From Agrobacterium larrymoorei (lineage in GTDB: Bacteria > Pseudomonadota > Alphaproteobacteria > Rhizobiales > Rhizobiaceae): a stretch of 64,000 nt of DNA. Position numbers and translations under genes: made by a program. Shown here in pieces: positions 1 through 9,404 of this stretch (its first letter is position 1; each line of letters begins with the position of its first letter). Location: positions 2,048,501 to 2,112,500 of the forward strand of contig NZ_JAUTBL010000002.1 of NCBI RefSeq assembly GCF_030819275.1, in the 5' to 3' direction. The notes below the pieces were generated by a model. That model was not told the origin of the DNA, ran no database searches, and saw only the letters and a program-made list of their open reading frames with translations.

Positions 1-261
1 AGCGATCTTCAAAAGAATATTGGAGCGTTCGGTGACGCTGGTGCGGCCCCAGGCTGCGCGCGCCTTATGCGCCGCATCCAGTGCAGCCTCGATATCGTTG
101 GCATCGGATCGCGGCACTTCGCAAATCTTCTGCCCGGTAACGGGGGAGATATTGTCCATGTAGCGGCCGGACTTCGGTTCCACCCATTTGCCACCGACAT
201 AGTTGCCGTATTTCAGTTTGAACGGAGTTTCACCCGCTTTATGCTGAACTTGGATGTTCAT
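1..261 (-). CDS. Aldehyde dehydrogenase, N-terminal part (cut by window edge)
   Basis: The first 87 residues of an NAD(P)-dependent aldehyde dehydrogenase, which oxidises aldehydes to acids. The N-terminal pattern YVGGKWVEPKSGRYMDNISPV, the cofactor-domain start typical of the AcoD/ExaC-like acetaldehyde dehydrogenases, is visible; the catalytic Cys and Glu lie beyond the window. Two in-frame ATGs exist. The one at 261 is chosen because a GGAGG at 271-275 sits 9 bases upstream of it, whereas it abuts the other ATG (270). The gene lies downstream of, and on the same strand as, an AcoR-like regulator, which fits regulated acetaldehyde or alcohol catabolism. Family is secure; exact substrate is inferred. 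Confidence 0.85.
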   Translation of the reverse strand, partial: MNIQVQHKAGETPFKLKYGNYVGGKWVEPKSGRYMDNISPVTGQKICEVPRSDANDIEAALDAAHKARAAWGRTSVTERSNILLKIA

Positions 262-360
262 GTCTTTCATCCTCCCTGATGAACAACGATCGATGTTTGA
301 TCGCGTGGAGAGAGGTTGTGCCGATACTCGGGTAAATCAAAGAGGCATCGGGCCGTTCCG

Positions 361-372
361 CACTGCACAGTG
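361..372. promoter_or_regulatory. Palindrome between regulator and aldehyde dehydrogenase
   Basis: CACTG-N2-CAGTG, a perfect 5+5 inverted repeat in the 160-base gap upstream of the aldehyde dehydrogenase. It could be an operator for the adjacent GAF/Fis regulator. I could not find a convincing sigma-54 -24/-12 element beside it. Function is a guess from position. Confidence 0.25.
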
Positions 373-421
373 TTTCACATCTGCGACAACGGCCACGCCA
401 ATCGGAAGGACCACCTCACGC

Positions 422-1381
422 TCAGTGAACGGACAGCTTCTTCATCTTGCGGTGAAGCGTTGCGCGGCTGATCCCCAGCAATTCGGACGCCTGTGTCACA
501 TTGCCATTGGTTCGCGCCAGAACCCGCCTCAGAGCCGCGCGCTCAGCCTCCATCAGGTCGCTCCCCTTGTCATGGCGCTCTTCCTTGAGCGCATCCGATG
601 CGGGGATGCCTTGCGCAATGCGCGCATCGTCGAGACGCAGTGCAAGTCTAGCCGCGCGGGTCGCACCAAGAATGATATCGTCCTGATCGACAGCCAGCAG
701 CGACAGCATCGTTGATTGCGCAGACGGCACGATCAGGATGCGCGCGCCTGGAAAGGCACGGCGGAACAGGTTGCCCTCGATACGCTGTGCGGCATCGCGA
801 ACGGTCTGCGTCACCATGGAGAAAGTCAGCTCGTTGATGTCCTCCCGGCAGGTTGAAATGTCGAGCGCCCCCGTCACCTGGCCCCTGTGATCGCGGATCG
901 GCGCCGTCGTGCAGGAGAGATTGATGTTGGAGCTGAAGAAATGCTGGTCGCGGTAGACCACCGCCGGGCGCTCATCGGCAAGTGCCGTGCCGATACCATT
1001 GGTGCCGACACTCGCCTCGCTCCACAGCGCGCCGGACCACAGCCCGGCCTTGCGAAAATCTTCATCGTCACCCGCAGCACCGCGCCGTTCCAAAGCCACG
1101 CCTTTGGCATCGGTCAACAGCAGGCAGCAACCGGCCCTGCCAACGGTTGAAAAGATGCGGTCGATTTCATCCGCGCTTTCCGCCAGAAGATCGGATGCCT
1201 CGTCGCGTGCCCTTCGGAATTCCGCCTCCGACAGAAAGATCGGCTTGCGGTTTTCCTCCGGCGCCAGATGATGCATCATCATGCAGCGGCGCCAGGAGGC
1301 GACGATCGGGGAACTTGCGGCAGCCGAGGAATGATTGGCGCTTTCATAGACATGATTGGCGTGTGCGGCGTCGTTCGACAT
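422..1381 (-). CDS. AcoR-like GAF/Fis-type transcriptional regulator lacking an AAA+ domain
   Basis: A 319-residue cytoplasmic regulator. The N-terminal half carries the AcoR-type signature: IVASWRRC near residue 27, then a GAF sensor domain (about 60-200) with the WSEASVGTNGIGTAL stretch near residue 120. The C-terminus (about 275-319) is a Fis-type helix-turn-helix (AALRRVLARTNGNVTQAS followed by ELLGISRATLHRKM). The central sigma-54-activating AAA+ domain of AcoR itself (no GAFTGA motif) is absent, so it cannot act as a classical enhancer-binding protein and probably works with the housekeeping sigma or as a repressor. GGGAGGAG sits just upstream of the ATG. It precedes an aldehyde dehydrogenase on the same strand, its likely target. 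Confidence 0.85.
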   Translation of the reverse strand: MSNDAAHANHVYESANHSSAAASSPIVASWRRCMMMHHLAPEENRKPIFLSEAEFRRARDEASDLLAESADEIDRIFSTVGRAGCCLLLTDAKGVALERRGAAGDDEDFRKAGLWSGALWSEASVGTNGIGTALADERPAVVYRDQHFFSSNINLSCTTAPIRDHRGQVTGALDISTCREDINELTFSMVTQTVRDAAQRIEGNLFRRAFPGARILIVPSAQSTMLSLLAVDQDDIILGATRAARLALRLDDARIAQGIPASDALKEERHDKGSDLMEAERAALRRVLARTNGNVTQASELLGISRATLHRKMKKLSVH

Positions 1382-1514
1382 AGGCTCCTCCCAAAGCTTC
1401 TGATATGGTGCGCCGGTTGCGCGATGCTTTCAACCATAAAATAGTCGTATGCGACGCCGCAGGCTCATTACGATTAGGCGGATTGCCCGTAATCGAACGG
1501 AAAGCCCACACGGC

Positions 1515-1543
1515 CTTGCGTTTGCGGACGCTTTATACTATAG
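1515..1543 (+). promoter_or_regulatory. Predicted promoter of rplY
   Basis: CTTGCG (1515-1520), a 17-base spacer and CTATAG (1538-1543), close to the rhizobial housekeeping consensus. It predicts a start near 1550 and a 5' UTR of about 110 bases before rplY. Nothing else coding is visible in 1382-1663. Confidence 0.55.
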
Positions 1544-1663
1544 CGCGCGCATCCGTGTAGACACCCTTGGAGGCAACACGGTCGGGTTGGCGCCTGCGCC
1601 GCTCCAGTTCTCGTCCGGCCAAGCCGGTTTGAACTCTCCATATAACCTCGAAAAGGAAATGCC

Positions 1664-2293
1664 ATGAGCAAAGAAACTTATGAGCTCAAGGCCGAGGCGC
1701 GCGAACGAGTTGGTAAGGGGTCCTCTCGTGAACTTCGCCGCAACGGTTTGATTCCCGCTGTCATCTATGGTGACAAGCAGGCCCCGATTTCTATCGCGAT
1801 TTCGACCAACGAAATCACCAAGCGCATCCACGGCGGCGGCTTCATGACGACGATCGCAACGATCGACGTTAACGGCCAGAAGTACAAGGTTCTGCCGAAG
1901 GACTACCAGCTGGACCCGGTTCGTGACTTCACGATGCACGTGGACTTCCTGCGCGTTTCGGCCAACTCGAGCGTCACTGTCGAAATTCCGGTTCACTTCG
2001 TCAATGAAGAGAAGTCCGAGATCAAGACCGGCGGCGTTCTGAACATCGTTCGCCACACGATCGAAGCCACCGTTCCTGCGGACCAGATTCCGGACGCGAT
2101 CACGGTCGACCTCGAAGGTCTGAAGATCGGCGACAGCGTTCACATCTCGCAGATCAAGCTGCCGAAGAACGTTACCCCGACGATCACCGATCGCGACTTC
2201 ACCGTTGCAACGATCGTTCCGCCGGTTGTGGACGTTGTTGAAGACGAAGCATCCGCTGCTGAAGAAGCAGACGACGCAAACAAGTCCGAATAA
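1664..2293 (+). CDS. rplY: 50S ribosomal protein L25 / general stress protein Ctc
   Basis: A 209-residue L25 of the long (TL5/Ctc) form, which binds 5S rRNA in the large subunit. Residues about 5-95 are the L25 fold ([20 protein letters not shown] at the start, VIYGD, GGFMTT), and about 100-190 the beta-barrel CTC domain ([27 protein letters not shown]). The tail is highly acidic, as usual in Rhizobiales. An AAAAGGAA ribosome-binding site precedes the ATG. In rhizobia rplY is usually close to pth and ychF; here a GGDEF-EAL gene and a solute-binding-protein gene lie between rplY and pth. Confidence 0.97.
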   Translation: MSKETYELKAEARERVGKGSSRELRRNGLIPAVIYGDKQAPISIAISTNEITKRIHGGGFMTTIATIDVNGQKYKVLPKDYQLDPVRDFTMHVDFLRVSANSSVTVEIPVHFVNEEKSEIKTGGVLNIVRHTIEATVPADQIPDAITVDLEGLKIGDSVHISQIKLPKNVTPTITDRDFTVATIVPPVVDVVEDEASAAEEADDANKSE

Positions 2294-2315
2294 GACCTGT
2301 TCGTTTTTCTTGAAG

Positions 2316-2348
2316 AAGCTCCGTATCGAAAGATGCGGGGCTTTTTTT
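2316..2348 (+). terminator. Intrinsic terminator of rplY
   Basis: A 12-base stem with two G-T wobbles around a GAAA tetraloop, left arm 2316-2327 and right arm 2332-2343, running into seven T. It lies 22 bases after the rplY stop. Confidence 0.85.
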
Positions 2349-2478
2349 ATTTGGCACGAACTCTCTCAAGAACGAGCCGTGCAGCTCTGCGGCTTTTGCG
2401 GCGAACAACGAGAGCGCCGTGCATCCTTTTCAGACGCATCAAGCACGCTCTCCCCTTGGAAGCGACCCATAGCGCTTT

Positions 2479-2514
2479 CCGAAAGTCGGTTCCAATCTTC
2501 GGAAAGCACGATGC
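2479..2514. repeat. Short hairpin repeat, copy 1
   Basis: CCGAAAGTCGG...CTTCGG followed by AAAGCACGATGC. A diverged version of the same unit is at 63409-63445 (CCGAAAATCGG...TTTTCGG then AAAAGCACGATGC). Both are intergenic hairpins with an identical 3' flank, so this is a small dispersed repeat family. Confidence 0.6.
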
Positions 2515-2652
2515 TGTAGTCAAGAAATGATTAAGCATTCTCCGAAACGATAACTCAAAGCTTTGACTCTACAACCGCAACTGGAAAAGGCCGCCGCGGC
2601 GCTCAGGCCTTTACCGGATGAACAGGAGTTTGTGAGGATCAAGAGAGGGCAG

Positions 2653-5049
2653 ATGACCCATTCGGTCGAGAGGCGATTTCTGGCGATCATATCCGGCGCA
2701 TTGCTGGCCATCGTCGCACCGCTTTTTACGATTCTGCTGATCCTTGCCTATAATGCCGCGAGTTCCAGCCAGGCAGACCGGCTCGAAATTCTCATTGTCG
2801 CCAATGCCCAGGCTCTTGGGCGTCCCCTCTGGGATCTCGATGACGAGAGCATAAATCAGATTACCGGCACGCTCATCACCGACCCGGCGATCTACATGGT
2901 CCGGGTCACGGACAGCTTTGGACAGCTTGACGTTACCCAGACATCGAATGGTACCCGCGGCGACGACATGTCTTCTCTCAGCCGGGACATCTTTTACAAG
3001 AACCTCGACGGCGAGACCAAAGTCGGAACGATCAAGATCTTCTTCCATAATGTCGGCTTGTTCTCGTCACTGGACGGGATAGAGCTCTCCTTTCTATCGA
3101 TCTTCATTCTGGCGATCTTGACGGTATTCGGCGCGGCCATCGTCGGCAACCGGATGATGATCATGCGCCCGCTTCTACGGCTGACGGCGGCCATCGAGGC
3201 GACCCGCAGATTGGGTTCTCGCCACCATGTCGACTGGCGCTCCCGCGACGAGATGGGAAGGCTGGCAGAGAGCTTCAACGAGATGCAGACGCAGCTCGAA
3301 CGGGAAGAATACGAGATCAAGCGCGCGCATCGGCGCACGACCGAGATCTATAACCGCACGCCCGCCATGCTGTTTTCGCTCGACCCGGAAAATCGGGTCG
3401 CAGCGGTCAGTGATTATTGGGTCAAGGCGACAGGCTATAGCCGCGAGAATGCCCTTGGCTGCTTTTTTGAAGCGTTTCTCCATCCGGACGATCGGGAGAG
3501 TTTCCGGAAGCGGCATCAGAGCCGTCCGTCTGACCATCTCGATGAATCCTACGCGGCGGAATGCACCGTCCGCTTCATCTGCGCCTGTGGGCGTTCGATG
3601 GATGTGCTGATTGCCGAAAAGACGCTGCAGACCGGCATCGAGGATACCAGCGCAGATGTGCTGAGCGTGATGACGGATGTGACCGAACTTCGCCAGTCCG
3701 AACAGCGCAACGGCCTTCAGGCCATTTCCGACCATCTCACCGGGCTTTTGAACCGGCAGGGCTTCGAAGCCATGCTGGACCAGAAGATTCTCGATGCCGA
3801 TGCGGCACAGTCGAAGCTCGCCTGCCTGTTTATCGATCTCGACCGCTTCAAGGGCATCAACGACAATTTCGGCCACGCGGCGGGCGATGCGGTTCTCAAA
3901 CAATTCGTTGCCCGGCTGAGAGACGTTCTCAATCCGCAGGACGCGGCCTCGCGGCTTGGCGGAGACGAGTTTGCGCTACTGCTTGCGGGATCGGACGCTG
4001 AAGAGCGCTCCCTGAACCTTTGCGACAAGATCAGCGCGATGTTCAATGACCCCTTCATGGTCGATCGCCAAAGCATTCGTCTCAGCGCCAGCATCGGTCT
4101 TGCCATCTATCCGGAACATGCAGGCAGCGCGTCTGAATTGTTGCAGCATTCCGATCTTGCCATGTACACCAAGAAGCGCGCCGGAAAGAATGGCGCGCAG
4201 ATTTTCGACGCCACGATCATGAACGAGGCGCGTCAGCGGGCCGAGATCGAGCAGGACATCGAGCAGGCAATTGACGAAAACTGGTTGGAGGCGCACTTCC
4301 AGCCTATCCTCAACATGCGGACGGGCACCACCTGCGGCTTCGAAGCCCTGATGCGGCTGAACCATCCGCGCAAGGGATTACTCCCGCCCGGCCCGATCAT
4401 CCGCGTTGCCGAAGAGAATGGCACCATAAAGCGTCTCGGCAATCGCGTTCTTGAGCATTCCATCCAAAATCTTGCGGAAATCTCGAACGTTCCCGGTCTC
4501 GAAGACGCCTATGTTGCCGTCAACTTCTCTGCCCAGCAATTTGAGGCGGGGCTTCCCACCCGGATCGCCGGCCTGCTGCACCGCTACCGTATCGTTCCGC
4601 AGCGCCTCGTCGTGGAAATCACCGAAGCAGTGATGATGCATGACGATCCGCAGGTGCGCGCCGTGTTGAATGCAATCAGCCTGCTTGGATGCCGGATTGC
4701 GCTTGATGATTTCGGCACAGGCTATTCTTCGCTGAGCTACCTCAATCGCTTCCCCGTCGATATCGTCAAGATCGACCAGTCTTTCACGCGCTCCATCAGC
4801 AATGATGCGCCCGATATCAGCAAGAGAAGCCGCATGTTGGTCGAGGGTATCAGCGCGATCTCCCACAAGATGAACTGCCTCGTCATCGCCGAAGGCATAG
4901 AGACCGAAGAACAGAAGACAATGCTACAAGAAATGGGAGTTGATTGCGGCCAGGGCTATTTGTTTTCCAGACCACGCGCGATCCAGTCGCTGATTGAGGT
5001 CTATACGGCGCCGTCTGAGAACGGAGAGAGACCACAAGCTGTGCAGTAA
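2653..5049 (+). CDS. Membrane GGDEF-EAL c-di-GMP protein with HAMP and PAS domains
   Basis: About 798 residues. Order: transmembrane helix near residues 12-35, a periplasmic sensor of about 125 residues, a second helix near 165-190, HAMP, PAS (about 235-345), GGDEF and EAL. The GGDEF motif (436-440) is intact, so diguanylate cyclase activity is possible, but the inhibitory I-site reads NPQD instead of RxxD. The EAL motif (564-566) is intact, as are DDFGTGYSSL, the IVKID lysine and the AEGIET glutamate, so phosphodiesterase activity is likely. The ATG at 2653, preceded by GAGAGGG, gives a natural N-terminus; an in-frame GTG at 2632 and TTG at 2563 are alternatives. It is followed after 21 bases by a periplasmic binding protein, suggesting a shared signal. 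Confidence 0.93.
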   Translation: MTHSVERRFLAIISGALLAIVAPLFTILLILAYNAASSSQADRLEILIVANAQALGRPLWDLDDESINQITGTLITDPAIYMVRVTDSFGQLDVTQTSNGTRGDDMSSLSRDIFYKNLDGETKVGTIKIFFHNVGLFSSLDGIELSFLSIFILAILTVFGAAIVGNRMMIMRPLLRLTAAIEATRRLGSRHHVDWRSRDEMGRLAESFNEMQTQLEREEYEIKRAHRRTTEIYNRTPAMLFSLDPENRVAAVSDYWVKATGYSRENALGCFFEAFLHPDDRESFRKRHQSRPSDHLDESYAAECTVRFICACGRSMDVLIAEKTLQTGIEDTSADVLSVMTDVTELRQSEQRNGLQAISDHLTGLLNRQGFEAMLDQKILDADAAQSKLACLFIDLDRFKGINDNFGHAAGDAVLKQFVARLRDVLNPQDAASRLGGDEFALLLAGSDAEERSLNLCDKISAMFNDPFMVDRQSIRLSASIGLAIYPEHAGSASELLQHSDLAMYTKKRAGKNGAQIFDATIMNEARQRAEIEQDIEQAIDENWLEAHFQPILNMRTGTTCGFEALMRLNHPRKGLLPPGPIIRVAEENGTIKRLGNRVLEHSIQNLAEISNVPGLEDAYVAVNFSAQQFEAGLPTRIAGLLHRYRIVPQRLVVEITEAVMMHDDPQVRAVLNAISLLGCRIALDDFGTGYSSLSYLNRFPVDIVKIDQSFTRSISNDAPDISKRSRMLVEGISAISHKMNCLVIAEGIETEEQKTMLQEMGVDCGQGYLFSRPRAIQSLIEVYTAPSENGERPQAVQ

Positions 5050-5070
5050 TAGGCTGCGGGAGGGGAAGCA

Positions 5071-5799
5071 GTGTTACGAGCAATTCTTGTATGGATCGGC
5101 CTGTCGGTTTGCATGCTGAGCGCAACCTCAGCCAGCGCCGAGAAGCTTTTTTTATCGAGCGAATATTATCCACCCTACAATCTTCGCGATGCCGATGGGC
5201 AGCCAAGCGGTGTCTATTGGGATCAGTTGAAGATCATACTGGAGCGTACCGATACGCAGTATGAAGCAGCGGTAATGCCCTGGGCGCGCGCCATCACATT
5301 GGCAGAAACGACGCCCATGCATTGCGTCTTCGCGGCCGCACGCACCCCCGAGCGCGAGCCGCGCTTCAAGTGGGTTTCTCCCATCCACACGGATCGCAAT
5401 GTTCTGGTCGCGCGTCGGGGCCATGTCATGAACATCAAGACGCTGGAGGATGCCAAACAATACACGGTCGGAACGCAGCGTAACGACTATACCGAAGGCT
5501 TGCTCCGCTCGATGAACTTTCCGCGCATCGACATCAGCGCCGACTTTAACAACACGCTGTCAAAGCTTGCCGCAGGCCGCATCGACCTGATGCCCATGTC
5601 GGAAAGCGCGCTGAAAAACCTTGCCCAGAAAGACTTCGAAGAGGTTATCACCTTCAGTCGGCAGAGGCTTGGTCTTGCCTGCAACAAAAGCGTGCCGGAC
5701 AGTTTGATCGAGAAAATGCAGAAGGTGCTGGACGATCTGATTGCCGATGGCACCCAGAGGCGCATCTACGAGAAATACGGTCTGGTCATCAGCGACTAA
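5071..5799 (+). CDS. Periplasmic solute-binding protein (SBP_bac_3 family)
   Basis: A 242-residue extracellular solute-binding protein of the amino-acid type. A signal peptide covers residues 1-23 (cleavage after SASA), followed by the typical opening YYPPYNLRDADGQPSGVYWD and a C-terminal IYEKYGL. The GTG start is set by GGGAGGGGAAGCA just upstream. No permease or ATPase is nearby. Instead the gene lies 21 bases after a GGDEF-EAL protein with a periplasmic domain. That makes it more likely a ligand sensor that talks to the c-di-GMP enzyme than part of an importer; this is inference. Confidence 0.85.
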   Translation: MLRAILVWIGLSVCMLSATSASAEKLFLSSEYYPPYNLRDADGQPSGVYWDQLKIILERTDTQYEAAVMPWARAITLAETTPMHCVFAAARTPEREPRFKWVSPIHTDRNVLVARRGHVMNIKTLEDAKQYTVGTQRNDYTEGLLRSMNFPRIDISADFNNTLSKLAAGRIDLMPMSESALKNLAQKDFEEVITFSRQRLGLACNKSVPDSLIEKMQKVLDDLIADGTQRRIYEKYGLVISD

Positions 5800-5885
5800 A
5801 CGATTTGGTCTTCACAAAGAAGTTGACACCCGCCCCGTTTCGCGTTGGTGAAGTGTATCGATTTGAGTGAAACGGAATTTCGTCC

Positions 5886-6602
5886 ATGATCATCATTGCT
5901 GGCCTCGGCAACCCAGGCAATCAATATGCCGGCAACCGCCACAATATCGGCTTCATGGCCGTCGATGCCCTGCAACGCCTGCCCTCCTTCACGCCGTGGT
6001 CGAGAAAATTCAAGGCGGAAATCTCCGAAGGGGAGATCGCTGGCGAGAAAATCCTGCTGATGAAGCCGCTCACCTTCATGAACCTGTCGGGCGAAGCCGT
6101 CGGCGAAGCGATGCGCTTCTACAAGCTGACGCCCGGCGACATCATCGCCATCCACGATGAACTGGATCTGCCCGCCGGCCGCGCCCGCATCAAGACCGGT
6201 GGCGGACATGGGGGCCATAATGGCCTGAAATCCCTCGACGCCCATTGCGGCAAGGAATATCGCCGCCTGCGCCTCGGCATCGGCCACCCGGGAGATAAGG
6301 ACCGCGTGCACGGTCATGTGCTTGGCGATTTTGCCAAGGCCGACAAGACATGGCTTGATCCGCTGCTTGACGCGATCGCGGACAATGCCGCCATGCTGGT
6401 GAAGGGCGAAGACTCCCAGCTTATGAACAAGCTGGCACTTGCCACCGGCACAAAGACCGACGTTGAAAAAGCCGCCAAGGCAGCAAAGCCAGCAGCACAA
6501 TCGCACATCCATCAGGCGCGAAACCACGCTCAGCCGAAAAAACTGCCGGAGACCGGCCCCATGGCCGAGATGCTGAAGAGGATGTTCGGCAAGAAGGACT
6601 GA
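5886..6602 (+). CDS. pth: Peptidyl-tRNA hydrolase
   Basis: Releases peptides from peptidyl-tRNA that drops off the ribosome. Seen: GLGNPGNQY at residues 6-14, the catalytic His19 in [18 protein letters not shown], the HDELDL aspartate and the [12 protein letters not shown] loop. At 238 residues it is longer than the 190-200 of most bacterial Pth; the extra C-terminal, Lys/Ala-rich extension is usual in Rhizobiales. The ribosome-binding site is weak. Confidence 0.97.
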   Translation: MIIIAGLGNPGNQYAGNRHNIGFMAVDALQRLPSFTPWSRKFKAEISEGEIAGEKILLMKPLTFMNLSGEAVGEAMRFYKLTPGDIIAIHDELDLPAGRARIKTGGGHGGHNGLKSLDAHCGKEYRRLRLGIGHPGDKDRVHGHVLGDFAKADKTWLDPLLDAIADNAAMLVKGEDSQLMNKLALATGTKTDVEKAAKAAKPAAQSHIHQARNHAQPKKLPETGPMAEMLKRMFGKKD

Positions 6603-6754
6603 CGACAAAAGTCGTCACCGGCTTTAGCCTGATCAGACGACAGGCCACGCAGGATTGGGGATATGGCGCCTTGAAACACAGCGCGACCTCCCCATCTCTT
6701 TGCGCATGACCAATATCGGCCATTTGATTGTGATCTTCCCGAACAAGGCGCTCC

Positions 6755-7381
6755 ATGGATAAGGAAGCGCCGCATCAAAGCATGGCGGCGGCACTCAAGC
6801 ATCTGCCGCATGACCTTCCCGACCGCGTAACGCTCGATTGTCTGCTGGACCGGCTTGGCGACAAGGCAATTGCCTTCGTCCTGTTGGTCTTCGCCATTCC
6901 CGCGATCATTCCGACGCCTGGCATTCCGGCTGGCATGATCTTCGGAACGGCACTCGCAATCCTCTCGCTGCAGATGATGTTCCGCGCGCGTAGGTTGGTC
7001 CTGCCCGCTATTCTCGGCCGGCTTTCCGTCTCTCGATCGATCATCGAATTGACGGCAGACAAGGCCGCACCGCGACTGGAGAAACTGGAAGCGCTGCTGA
7101 AACCGCGCGGGCACGTGTTGGCGCGCTTCGCCGGACCGGCCTTTATCGGGATCGTGATTTTCCTGATGTCAGTGATCATTGCGCTTCCAATCCCGTTCGG
7201 CAACACGCTACCCGGCATTACAGTGCTGATCATCGCCTTGGCGCTGGCGCAACGCGATGACCTGGCACTTCTCGGCGGACTGGTTCTGGCCTTCGTCTCG
7301 GTGCTCTTCTCCGTCGGCATCGTCTATGGTGGCTGGGCACTGATATCCGCTTGGTTTGGGCTCAGTCCGCCTGCAGTCTAA
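6755..7381 (+). CDS. ExoD-family integral membrane protein
   Basis: 208 residues with four or five hydrophobic helices (about 35-52, 60-75, 128-146, 153-170, 175-195). The ExoD-family pattern is seen in LLDRLGDKAIAFVLLVFAIP and IPTPGIPAG. ExoD of Sinorhizobium affects exopolysaccharide and alkali tolerance; its biochemical role is unknown. AAGG lies 7 bases before the ATG. It sits between pth and ychF, which are usually adjacent in rhizobia. Confidence 0.8.
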   Translation: MDKEAPHQSMAAALKHLPHDLPDRVTLDCLLDRLGDKAIAFVLLVFAIPAIIPTPGIPAGMIFGTALAILSLQMMFRARRLVLPAILGRLSVSRSIIELTADKAAPRLEKLEALLKPRGHVLARFAGPAFIGIVIFLMSVIIALPIPFGNTLPGITVLIIALALAQRDDLALLGGLVLAFVSVLFSVGIVYGGWALISAWFGLSPPAV

Positions 7382-7386
7382 CCGCG

Positions 7387-7409
7387 AAAGGGCGGATTTC
7401 TCGCCCTTT
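7387..7409 (+). terminator. Hairpin after the exoD-like gene
   Basis: AAAGGGCG ... CGCCCTTT, an 8-base perfect stem with a 7-base loop, starting 6 bases after the stop codon. It lacks a T-run, so it may be a weak terminator or an mRNA-stabilising hairpin. Confidence 0.4.
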
Positions 7410-7493
7410 GCTGCAACAAGGCTTGACCTTGCTCCGGCGTTTCCGCAAAAGGCTGGCAAACAGAAATTCAAAAGTTAAAGACAGGTTTAAGCC

Positions 7494-8597
7494 ATGGGCT
7501 TCAAATGCGGTATCGTCGGCCTGCCGAATGTCGGCAAGTCTACCCTCTTCAACGCGCTGACGAAAACGGCAGCGGCACAGGCGGCAAACTATCCTTTCTG
7601 CACCATCGAGCCGAACACCGGTGAAGTCGCCGTGCCGGATGCCCGCATGCGCGTTTTGGCCGACATTGCCGGCTCCAAGGAAATCATCCCGACGCGTATC
7701 TCATTCGTCGATATCGCCGGTCTTGTCCGCGGCGCCTCGAAGGGCGAAGGCCTCGGCAACAAATTTCTGGCCAACATCCGCGAAGTGGACGCTGTCGTTC
7801 ACGTGCTGCGCTGCTTTGAAGATGACGACATTACCCACGTCGAAGGCCGCATCAATCCGGTTGGCGATGCCGAGACCATCGAAACCGAGCTGATGCTCGC
7901 CGATCTGGAAAGCCTGGAGCGCCGCGTTGAGCAGACGCGCAAGCGTGCCATCTCGAAAGACAAGGATTCGCTCGCACAGCTTCCGGTCATGGAAGCGGTG
8001 ATCAAGCTTCTCAACGAAGGCAAGCCCGCCCGCCTTCTGTTGAAGACGCTGGCAGCCGATGAGATCGAAGTCCTCAAGGGCCTCAACCTTCTAACCTCGC
8101 ACCCGGTCCTTTACGTCTGCAACGTGGCGGAAGCCGATGCTGTCGATGGCAACGAACACACCAAGGCCGTTGCCGAAATGGCAAAGGCGCAAGGTGCCGA
8201 ATGCGTCATCATTTCCGCCGCGATCGAATCCGAAGTCGCACAGTTGCCGGAAGAGGAATCCAAGGAGTTTCTGTCGGCGCTTGGTCTCGAAGAGGCCGGC
8301 CTCGACCGTCTGATCCGCGCCGGTTACCACCTCCTCGATCTCATCACCTACTTCACCGTGGGCCCGAAGGAATGCCGCGCCTGGACCATCGTCCGCGGCA
8401 CCAAGGCCCCGCAGGCAGCCGGCGTCATCCACACCGATTTCGAGCGCGGCTTCATCCGCGCTTTCACCATCGGCTATGACGATTACGTCGCCTACAAGGG
8501 CGAAGTCGGCGCCAAGGAAGCTGGCAAGGGCCGCGATGAAGGCAAGGAATATGTGGTCCAGGACGGCGACGTCATCCACTTCCGCTTCAATACCTGA
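7494..8597 (+). CDS. ychF: Redox-regulated Obg-like ATPase YchF
   Basis: A 367-residue P-loop protein of the Obg family that prefers ATP and binds ribosomes. Seen: G1 motif GLPNVGKST (9-17), switch [19 protein letters not shown], and the G4 position CNVAE in place of NKxD, the hallmark of ATP preference in this family. A C-terminal TGS domain (about 280-365) ends in [12 protein letters not shown]. Length equals the family norm. Confidence 0.98.
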   Translation: MGFKCGIVGLPNVGKSTLFNALTKTAAAQAANYPFCTIEPNTGEVAVPDARMRVLADIAGSKEIIPTRISFVDIAGLVRGASKGEGLGNKFLANIREVDAVVHVLRCFEDDDITHVEGRINPVGDAETIETELMLADLESLERRVEQTRKRAISKDKDSLAQLPVMEAVIKLLNEGKPARLLLKTLAADEIEVLKGLNLLTSHPVLYVCNVAEADAVDGNEHTKAVAEMAKAQGAECVIISAAIESEVAQLPEEESKEFLSALGLEEAGLDRLIRAGYHLLDLITYFTVGPKECRAWTIVRGTKAPQAAGVIHTDFERGFIRAFTIGYDDYVAYKGEVGAKEAGKGRDEGKEYVVQDGDVIHFRFNT

Positions 8598-8948
8598 TCG
8601 AATACAAGGCTGCGGGTGGCTAACGCCCGCGGCACGTGGACGGCGACGAAGCTGCGTTGCCGTCCCTAATCCCAGGATAGCCTTGGACTTTTGACGACAG
8701 GGAACATTCAAACGTCTAGTCGCATCCTAGTCTTAGAGGCGTTGCTGTTGCCCGTTGCTGAGAGCAACTCATCCCCCATTTTCATCAACCCGTGACCGTT
8801 CTGACCTTTACGTAAAGGGAATATTTGCGTTAGCTTACGTCAGAGTCCATTTGGAGGCTCGGCGCAGAGGACGCGAAAAGTATCGACCGATCAACCCGTC
8901 CGACTGTCCAAACAGGCTCAGAGCATCACGGGACGGAGGAGTAAGCTC
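8598..8948. other. Intergenic region ychF to maoC pair
   Basis: 351 bases without a credible gene. It holds a weak GC-rich stem after ychF (about 8607-8625, no T-run) and the perfect palindrome at 8805-8818, about 130 bases before the first MaoC gene. Confidence 0.5.
8805..8818. promoter_or_regulatory. Perfect 14-base palindrome, candidate MerR-type operator
   Basis: CCTTTACGTAAAGG is a perfect dyad in the promoter region of the two MaoC genes. TTTACGTAAA-type dyads are known for LiuR-like MerR regulators of branched-chain amino acid and fatty acid degradation in proteobacteria; assignment here rests on that resemblance and on the neighbouring hydratase genes. Confidence 0.4.
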
Positions 8949-9404
8949 GTGAAATATAGTTTCGAAGATTTTGCGCCCGGGCGCAGCTTTCCACTTGGAC
9001 CCAAGACGGTGACGGCGGAAGAAATCATCGAATTCGCCCTGGAATTCGATCCACAGCCCATGCATCTTTCAGAAGAAGCCGGCAAGGCCAGCATCCTGGG
9101 TGGTCTTGCCGCATCCGGCTGGCACACCTGCGGCATGCTGATGCGCATGACGGTGGATAGCTATATCAGCAAGTCTGATCCACAAGCGGGACTGGGCGTC
9201 GACTTCGTCGAATGGAAGAAGCCCGTTTTAGCAGGCGACACGCTGAGCGGTATATCCAAGGTCATGGATCGTCGCGTGTCGAAATCCCGACCAGACCGAG
9301 GCGTCGTCAAGCTGCGTCATGAATTGCAAAATCAGCACGGCGAGACGGTCTGCATCGTTGAATTGAACGCCATGGTGGCAACATCGGCGGAGGCGACGCC
9401 ATGA
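8949..9404 (+). CDS. MaoC-family (hot-dog fold) dehydratase, first of a pair
   Basis: 151 residues of the MaoC/R-specific enoyl-CoA hydratase fold. It has the family opening YSFEDFAPGRSF, the substrate-tunnel segment FDPQPMHLSEEA with its active-site Asp and His, and ASGWHTCGMLMR. The GTG start is fixed by GGACGGAGGAG upstream. The next gene overlaps it by 4 bases and is similar in sequence, so the two probably form a heteromeric enzyme or act on related acyl-CoAs. Confidence 0.88.
   Translation: MKYSFEDFAPGRSFPLGPKTVTAEEIIEFALEFDPQPMHLSEEAGKASILGGLAASGWHTCGMLMRMTVDSYISKSDPQAGLGVDFVEWKKPVLAGDTLSGISKVMDRRVSKSRPDRGVVKLRHELQNQHGETVCIVELNAMVATSAEATP

Larger units (their letters stand above)
2294..2652. 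other. Intergenic region rplY to GGDEF-EAL gene
   Basis: 359 bases with no credible gene. It holds the rplY terminator (2316-2348) and a short hairpin repeat (2479-2514). A TTG at 2563 and a GTG at 2632 lie in frame with the downstream GGDEF-EAL gene and are alternative starts. No clear promoter was recognised. Confidence 0.5.
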
